NCBI GenBank assembly: GCA_020747015.1
Contig: JAGTJM010000008.1
Location: 558,001 to 622,000, forward strand
DNA: 64,000 bases
Reading direction: 5' to 3'
Source: Pyrenochaeta sp. MPI-SDFR-AT-0127
Taxonomy: Eukaryota; Ascomycota; Dothideomycetes; Pleosporales; Cucurbitariaceae
Made by a program: the position numbers and the translations under genes. Every line of letters starts with the position of its first letter. Positions within the stretch are counted from its first letter, which is position 1. Below are positions 57,757 through 64,000 of the stretch, piece by piece. The notes under the pieces are model-generated. The model saw nothing but the letters and a program-made list of their open reading frames with translations, was not told where the DNA came from and did no database searches.

Positions 57757-59733
57757 ATGAAGCATCTCCCCGACGAGCTCATCTTGCATATCATCTCATG
57801 TACGTACCTCGGAGATAGCGCACCCACAACCCGACACTCCTAACACAAGCCCTCAGATCTCGAGCCCTCTGAACTCGTGAACCTGCAACACGTCTCGCGC
57901 CACTTGCTCAATCTCTCCCGCGACAACAATCTCTGGAAATCTCTCTGTTTCTCGCACTCGGCTGCTGAGCGCCGCCGTCGCCGCCTCGCGTCCGCCTCCG
58001 ATGTCGACCCGCGCCTCGCGGAGCTCATCGCCGCGGCCGACAGCATATCCAATGCCTTTGACACCTCCGTGCATGATCCGCGTGCGCCCAGCGCCGAAGT
58101 GCAGCAGGCTAGGAACAGAGAGAAGAGAAGGCAGGTGCTGATTGCCAACTGGGATCCGAGTTACCCGAACGAGAAGGTCAACTGGTACCAGGACTTTATA
58201 CAGCGGCATGCAGAGCAGAAGATTGGCTGGTTCCACGGCGTGGGAGGTGAGGAGAGGGACAACCACGAAGTAAGGAGAGAGGCTACGGGTGCAGGCATAT
58301 TCTTCGATCAAGACGGGATGGCAGATAAGCTCGTTGCGCCTCTCGAGGATGGAAGTATTAGCATCTGGGATGCTTGCGCGAGCAGCGATAGGCAGGGGAA
58401 ACTTGTTGCGAAGAGTAATATTGGCTTGTTACCAGGAAAAGGCTCGGATCTGGACTATGACACGCGACTCAGCCAGAGCCAGGCAATCATGACGGAGACC
58501 GGCGCTGTGGAATGTGTAAGCATCGACAGCACGTTGAACAAGGGCTTCTTCGCTGTGCAGAACATCCTCAATGAAGTCGACTTGAACACTTTGACCGTCG
58601 TATCTCGGACGCCGTATCCGTTTCCTGTTACCGCCCTTTCAGAAGCGCATCATCGCACGCCGCTCACTGTCGGCACGAACTGGACTTTACATCTACATGA
58701 TACGAGGAAACCTCCTTCAGCTCCGTCATCAACGCGCTGCGAACTCATTGGAGGCTCGACGGACACGTCCTTCTCGCGCCTAGACACTGGCGACTTTGAC
58801 GGGCACGTCTCGCTCTCACAGCCAGGCGCACTCTCGATATTGCATCTACCTACTACGCGTGAATGGGACGGCAATGGAGATATCTGGATCGGTGGGCGCT
58901 TCACGAGCATGCTCAACTTCGACCGGAGATTCTTCCCTCGACTCCGAGGGACGGTACATTCTGGCGCCCGACTATCCTGCCTCACCGCCATACCGTACCC
59001 CTTTGTTCCACAGGACCTTCGATTGGGTCGCCCGTACTCATCTCCTGCGCTACTTCGCGAAGCCAAGTCTCTCCCAGGCCACACGCTGATTACAGCAGGC
59101 GAGTACAAAGGCAAAGGGTCGCTCGAGCTGTACGGCCTGTCCAACGAGCCCACGCGAAGTATCAACTCAAGCGACAGCCGCACAACGCAGAACCACAAGG
59201 CGTACTACCAGAACCGACAAACGGCGAGCAGCTCCAAACTCCTCTCAGTAGCACCGCACGGCACGCGCCTCGTCTTCTCAGACGGCGACGGCAATCTGAA
59301 GTGGGTGGAGCGCGATGCCTCAACCCCCGTCCGGCAATTCAATATCAATGACTTCCAGCCCCAAAGTCCAGACCAGAATACCTCACAGCAACTCGTAAAC
59401 TCACGCCCAAACAACGAAGCGGGCTGGGGCGACATTGTGCAGAAACTGCTCCCCACTGTGAATCCGTCGCTCCTCACGCCCTACTCGCACTCCTCCATCG
59501 ACTCCCTTGGGCAAGACAACCTCGTCATTTGGACCGGCGACGGAAAACTCGGTATGCTGGGCTTTGGCTCTGAATCGCCGTTCGAGGCGGATCTGTTTGA
59601 GGATGCGCTGGAGGAGCAGGTGGATGGGAGTGAGAGTGAGAAGGTAAGGGAGAGGGAGTATGGCGTGGAGATGAGGAGGGCGCTGGAGTTGCAGGCCAGG
59701 GAGTTGAGATGGTTGAGGGGATATGGATTGTGA
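57757..59733 (+). CDS. F-box protein with beta-propeller-like body
   Basis: Two exons, 57757-57799 and 57857-59733, join across a 57-base phase-1 intron and give 625 residues. The first exon codes only for MKHLPDELILHIIS, the start of an F-box; it continues YLEPSELVNLQHVSRHLLNL and ..LWKSLCF, so the F-box spans about residues 2-45. The rest has WD-like strand repeats, including DGSISIWDACASS, TLHLHDTR, GDIWIGGRFTSML and GNLKWVERD, which fit a degenerate beta-propeller. Such proteins act as substrate adaptors of SCF ubiquitin ligases. The substrate is unknown. The tiny first exon is easily missed, but the F-box is complete only with it. Confidence 0.88.
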
Positions 59734-59899
59734 AGATGCAGCGTCGTATATTATTACAATCCAGTGTACTAAGTTAGAGACTAGAAAGAGACGCTTTATC
59801 ATCCATTACAGGCGCGTTACTTGACTGCACGTTTTCTTCCTTTCCTTTGCTCTAACACCGTAAACAATGTCCACACTTGCCTTACACCGCTGGAGAATT

Positions 59900-62800
59900 T
59901 CACATCCCCAGCGCCGCATCGCTAAGCCAATGGCTCCCGCCAGCGCATCTGTATCCATTGAACTGCTTGATCCACCGAAAACCCACGGGACAACGTCCCA
60001 TCATCAACTTTTTCTGTCTCTGTCTCTCCATCTCTCGCTCCCTTTCTATCGCAGCTAGCTCTTCGTCTCTGCGCCTTCGCTCCAGTTCCGCCGCAACCTT
60101 CTCTGCCTCAAGACGTCGTCGTTCCTCCTCGTCGGCGGCGGCTTTCTCGGCTCGTATGAGCTCCTCGATGCGCTCTTGCTCTTGCCGTTTCTCGTCCTGT
60201 AGGCGGCGAAACTCGCGCTCTTTGGCAATCATGGCGTGTTTGTCGCGCTCCAGCTGTTCCCAGACTGCATCAGAGACGCCAGGGTCGCGCTTTGCTTTGA
60301 GGATCGAGTCGATGGGGTCTTCGGGCTCCTCCTGGGGGCTGGACACCTTCTTGGCTACTTCGACGTCATCTTTCTGCTTCTCTACTTTGACTTCAGTTGC
60401 TGGCGGTGCTTGAGAAGGCTGTGCAATTTTAATGGTGCTATCCTGCTTGGGCGCAGTTGGGACCTTCTGTTGATGAGGTTGCGCTATTGGATGCAACGGC
60501 TGTCGGTTGGAGAAGCGGCTCGTACCAACAGCAGCGTTGCGCTGAGATCGCTCATCCAGCATGCTCTCCATGTTTCCCAGAACAATTGTTTCCGTGAGGA
60601 CCAGAGTTGTGATGGGTGGAACGGCCGTGGAAATCAGCCTTCCAAACATACTTTTAGCTAGAGATTTTACATCGCGGCCATTGCCCCAAGACTCCAGCTC
60701 GGATAGATTGCGAAAGAGTTCGAGAATACGCTGCTTCGTTGTGAAGCATGGTTGCATGAGAACTGAGAGATCAAGGGGTGCTTTCTTCCTTTTCTGCAGA
60801 TCAACAAGAACTTTAATCAAGAGCTCTAGGCAAGTCTCAGGGTCCAGGTGATTGAAGATGACCGACTCCGGAAACCGACTGGAAAGACCTGGGTTCATGC
60901 TCATGAGCCTATCAATATCTTTGTCGTACCCAGCGAGTATGGTGATGAGTTTGCCTGCAAACTTTGGTTTGGTGAGACAATCAACCAACTCATCCATCGC
61001 TTCAGTAGCAAACCCGCCGTCAGCAAGACGGTATGCTTCGTCGATGAACAGTACCTTTCCCATTGCTTTTTCTAGCAACTTTTGTACCTTCGGCCCAGTT
61101 TGGCCGACATACTGTCCGATCATGTCGGTGGCAGAACATTCCTCAACCTTTGCCTGGCTGAGTAGGCCCATATCGAAAAACACCTTGCCCATTTTCTGCG
61201 CGGTCGTTGTCTTTCCGGTACCTTGCATGTTTGTTAATAAAGTTGTGATCAACTGCTCAATTCACTTACCTGGTGGTCCTTTGAAGAGAAAGTTAAAAGG
61301 AAGTTGTTCTCGTGGATCCATTCCCAGAGCTTTCATATTAGCGGCTGTTGTTTGGTAGCCTTGAAACTGCTTGATCAGATCCTCACATCCTACAACGTCT
61401 TGAAACAAGGCAGACAAGTTGGTGGCAGCGCGTTCTCCTCTATCAAACTCCGGATCGAAGTCGAGAGCCTCAAAGGTGCCAAATTGCTTGGTCTTGCCGG
61501 CACTTATGTGCTTCTGGTGCAGCGCTTTGGCCCTATCAAGGATAATGTCCACTTCTCCGGCGTTCCCGAAGTTGGGGCGGTTACGCGCACGTTGAAGTAC
61601 ATCCATAGCCACCTTTTTAGCTTGGTCAGTTGCCTCGAAACCGATGTCCTTCAGCTTGAGGTCCAGAATTTGACGAATTTCGACATCATTGAAGTCTTCA
61701 AAAACAAATGCAGACTCCAGCGGGAAGCGTCTCGCGAGACCTGGATTGACGTCACGGAACATCTCCTCCATTTGATCTTTGTATCCTAGGAGAAGTACGC
61801 ACCGGTCCTCGCCTGGAGTGCTCTGAACTTCAGCCACAATTGTGTCAATCACTGCGGTCTTGAAAGGGTCGGCGGTGCCACCACTTGCCAACATGTAGGC
61901 CTCATCGATGATAAGGACTTTTCCAACGGTCGATGCTAGTATAGCCTTAGTATTGGCTTCTGATCCGCCCAATACACTGCCTACGAAGTCTGCTGGGTTT
62001 TTCACAACGACTAGCCGCAGATTAGCATGGATCATGACAAGATACAAAACACCAACCTTCGCCATTTGACAAAAGCCCAATGTCAGCCAAAATCCGACCA
62101 TACAGCTTCGCTACCGAGGTTTTTCCAGTACCAGGGGAGCCAATCAAGCAGCGATTGAGTGAATATTGGACAATAGGCTTCTCCTGCAGCTCTCGCTCGT
62201 AGTTGACCTGTAGTCCATCTACAAGAGAAGTCACAGACTGTTTGACCGAGGGTAATCCAATAAGCTTTTGAAGCTTCATCATTGCAGCGTTGTTTATGAG
62301 TACCGACGCTGGTTCTGGGCCAATCATGTCCTCTTTTGTAAGAATGTTATCATCCGGTATCGTCCCAGCGCGCCTTTCTTTACGAAGTCGCTTGGCTTGA
62401 CGCTCTGCGATCTGCGAAATTTTGTTTTGGACCTCTCGAGCATTACCGAAACCATCGCATCCTCGCCCTCTGCCTATGCGGCGAGCTACGATTCGGACGT
62501 ACAGGCCTGACATGCCGTCGTCAATTTTTATCCTTCCCTGGTATTTCGAGTTGACATAGTGACAAAATATGTGTTGCAACTCTTGATCGTTATAGTCCTC
62601 GAATTCCATTCGGATCGGAATGCGGCTTGGTATTCCAGGATTGTGTGCGAAGAACGCCTCCATCTGCTTGTGATAACCTGCTAATACAAAAACAACCTTT
62701 CCAGTTAGGTTTTCAATTTCAGCAAGCAGGTAGTCGAGGACTGCCTTGCCGCCGTAACTGTTTCCGGAAACCAATTGATAGGCTTCATCGATGAAGAACA

Positions 62801-64000
62801 CGCCACCGCCTTCTTCTAGGATCTTGTCGATGTGAGCTTTGCAAGCAGAAACTCCATCGTTTGCAAGGGATGATCCAGAACTCTCAAAGAAGTGGTCACC
62901 AGGCAGCGCACCGACCTCGACCAAAAATTTAGCATAAAGCCGAGCGACAGTAGTTTTCCCTATAAGAAGTGAGCACAGCAACATGTAGAGAGTGCATCAG
63001 CGTCACCTGTTCCAGGGTTACCTAAAAGAGCGGCCCCGAACCGCTCTCCTTTCAGTGTTACTTGCTGGCGAACCATGACATCAATCTTGGCTTTGATAGC
63101 AAGGAATTGCTGCTTGACCGATTCCAGTCCTAGTAGTGTTTAGTATCTGCATTAATATCTTCAGGATCTGAACCAACCTATCATGGCCATGAGCAAGTCC
63201 AATGCTTCATTCTCGGCACCTTCAAACTGCTGTTGCCACTCCCAATCTTCCCTAGCTTCGCTTTTGTCTGAACCATCCTGGGTGTCTTTCTGGCCAGCAG
63301 TAACATCTGGCTGACTCGTAGCGCTCTCATTAGAGATGGTAGAAAATTCTTGTACCTCACCCTCGTTGTTGGGCGCTTCTTTACCCGATGTCGCGGGTGT
63401 CGTCTTTGGAACAGAGCTGGGCATTGGCTGCTTTGCAAAGCTTTTGGCCTTAGCTTTCAGATTTGAGAGATCCTGCTTTTTTTGCGCTAACGCCTGATGG
63501 CGGTCTTTCTCATCGGCTTCATCCTTCATGATGCGCTGTTGGTGCCGAATCTCATCCTCAATCTCCGCGAGTCTCAAAGCGTATATTTGTTGCTTAGCTT
63601 GGCGCTCTTGGTCTAGTTTGTAATCCCGTTGACGCTTCTTCTCTTTGGCAAGTACTTCAGCTGCGCACTTTCGGCAGTTTGCAGCAGCTATATCGTGACA
63701 TTTCCGGCTGATCTCGTGGTCTTGGGGACATTTCGTGACAACAATGGCTTTGCAATTCATCTTGGAATGATCCTGCAACTGATGGCACCGATGAGGGCAT
63801 ATATGAAGGCCACAGTTGAGCATTGTGCCACTGTGATCATTAGTGATCGAATAGTAGTATCTTTTGAACAACTCACCATGGCTCAGAGCAACCTCCGTCA
63901 GGACACACCGAATCAAATTGCTCCGCTTCAGTCAACAGCGTTTTCCTGTCCGGGTGCTTCTCACATTTCACCGGGAAACCGTCGTAAACATGACCGTTTC
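59900..64000 (-). CDS. NFX1-type zinc finger/triple CbbX-like AAA protein (5' end beyond window)
   Basis: Partial at the 5' end. Exons visible: 64000-63877, 63830-63178, 63129-63007, 62959-62057, 62010-61270 and 61221-59900, 1287 residues. It opens inside an NFX1-type Cys/His region (CPDGGCSEPCGTMLNCG.., HICPHRCH), then a charged coiled coil. Three CbxX/CfqX AAA modules follow: GNPGTGKT with FFIDEAYQL, GSPGTGKT with LIIDEAYML, and GPPGTGKT with LFIDEAYRL. The C-terminus is another Glu/Arg-rich coiled coil ending in a Cys-containing segment (GRCPVGFRWI.., GYRCAGG). Full-length fungal relatives, as I recall, begin with an SF1 helicase like ZNFX1; that part would lie to the right. A role in RNA surveillance or heterochromatin is suggested by the helicase family only. 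Confidence 0.9.

Overview
The window comes from a filamentous ascomycete (Pezizomycotina). The genes carry short introns, mostly 45-60 bases, and the families are typical of that group: Zn2Cys6 regulators, a fungal rhodopsin-like membrane protein, a Mid2/Wsc-type wall-sensor-like protein, and an NFX1 zinc finger/CbbX-type AAA protein. A Dothideomycete is my best guess, but nothing in the sequence proves the class. All exon joins were built by hand from GT..AG (one GC..AG) signals and checked for reading phase.

Bases 1-17000 are gene-poor. They hold a zinc-finger-like protein with duplicated Cys/His units, a secreted copper-radical oxidase (galactose oxidase family), a broken D-amino-acid oxidase gene, a rhodopsin-like membrane protein, a Zn2Cys6 regulator (minus strand) and an HPP-family membrane protein.

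Bases 17020-38777 are the most interesting part: a galactosaminogalactan (GAG) exopolysaccharide cluster. It contains gtb3 (a 3105-residue membrane glycosyltransferase, minus strand), agd3 (CE18 deacetylase), ega3 (GH114 endo-galactosaminidase) and uge3 (UDP-glucose/GlcNAc 4-epimerase). gtb3 and agd3 diverge from a 1.6 kb shared promoter that contains interleaved inverted repeats. As I recall the Aspergillus fumigatus order, the genes are collinear, but sph3 (GH135), expected between ega3 and uge3, is not recognisable in the 4.7 kb gap there. The proposed pathway is: Uge3 makes UDP-galactose and UDP-GalNAc, Gtb3 polymerises and probably exports the chain, Agd3 deacetylates it outside the cell, and Ega3 trims it. 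A Zn2Cys6 regulator gene follows uge3 and is a candidate, untested, local regulator.

Bases 43000-64000 are a denser housekeeping region: Ran GTPase (gsp1), the proteasome assembly chaperone Nas2, a DH-PH RhoGEF, an SBDS-domain Rtc3-like protein, an AAA ATPase with a Cys cluster, a Cys-rich single-pass wall-sensor-like protein, an F-box protein and, running off the right end, a large NFX1/triple-AAA protein.

No tRNA, rRNA, CRISPR array or intact transposon was recognised.
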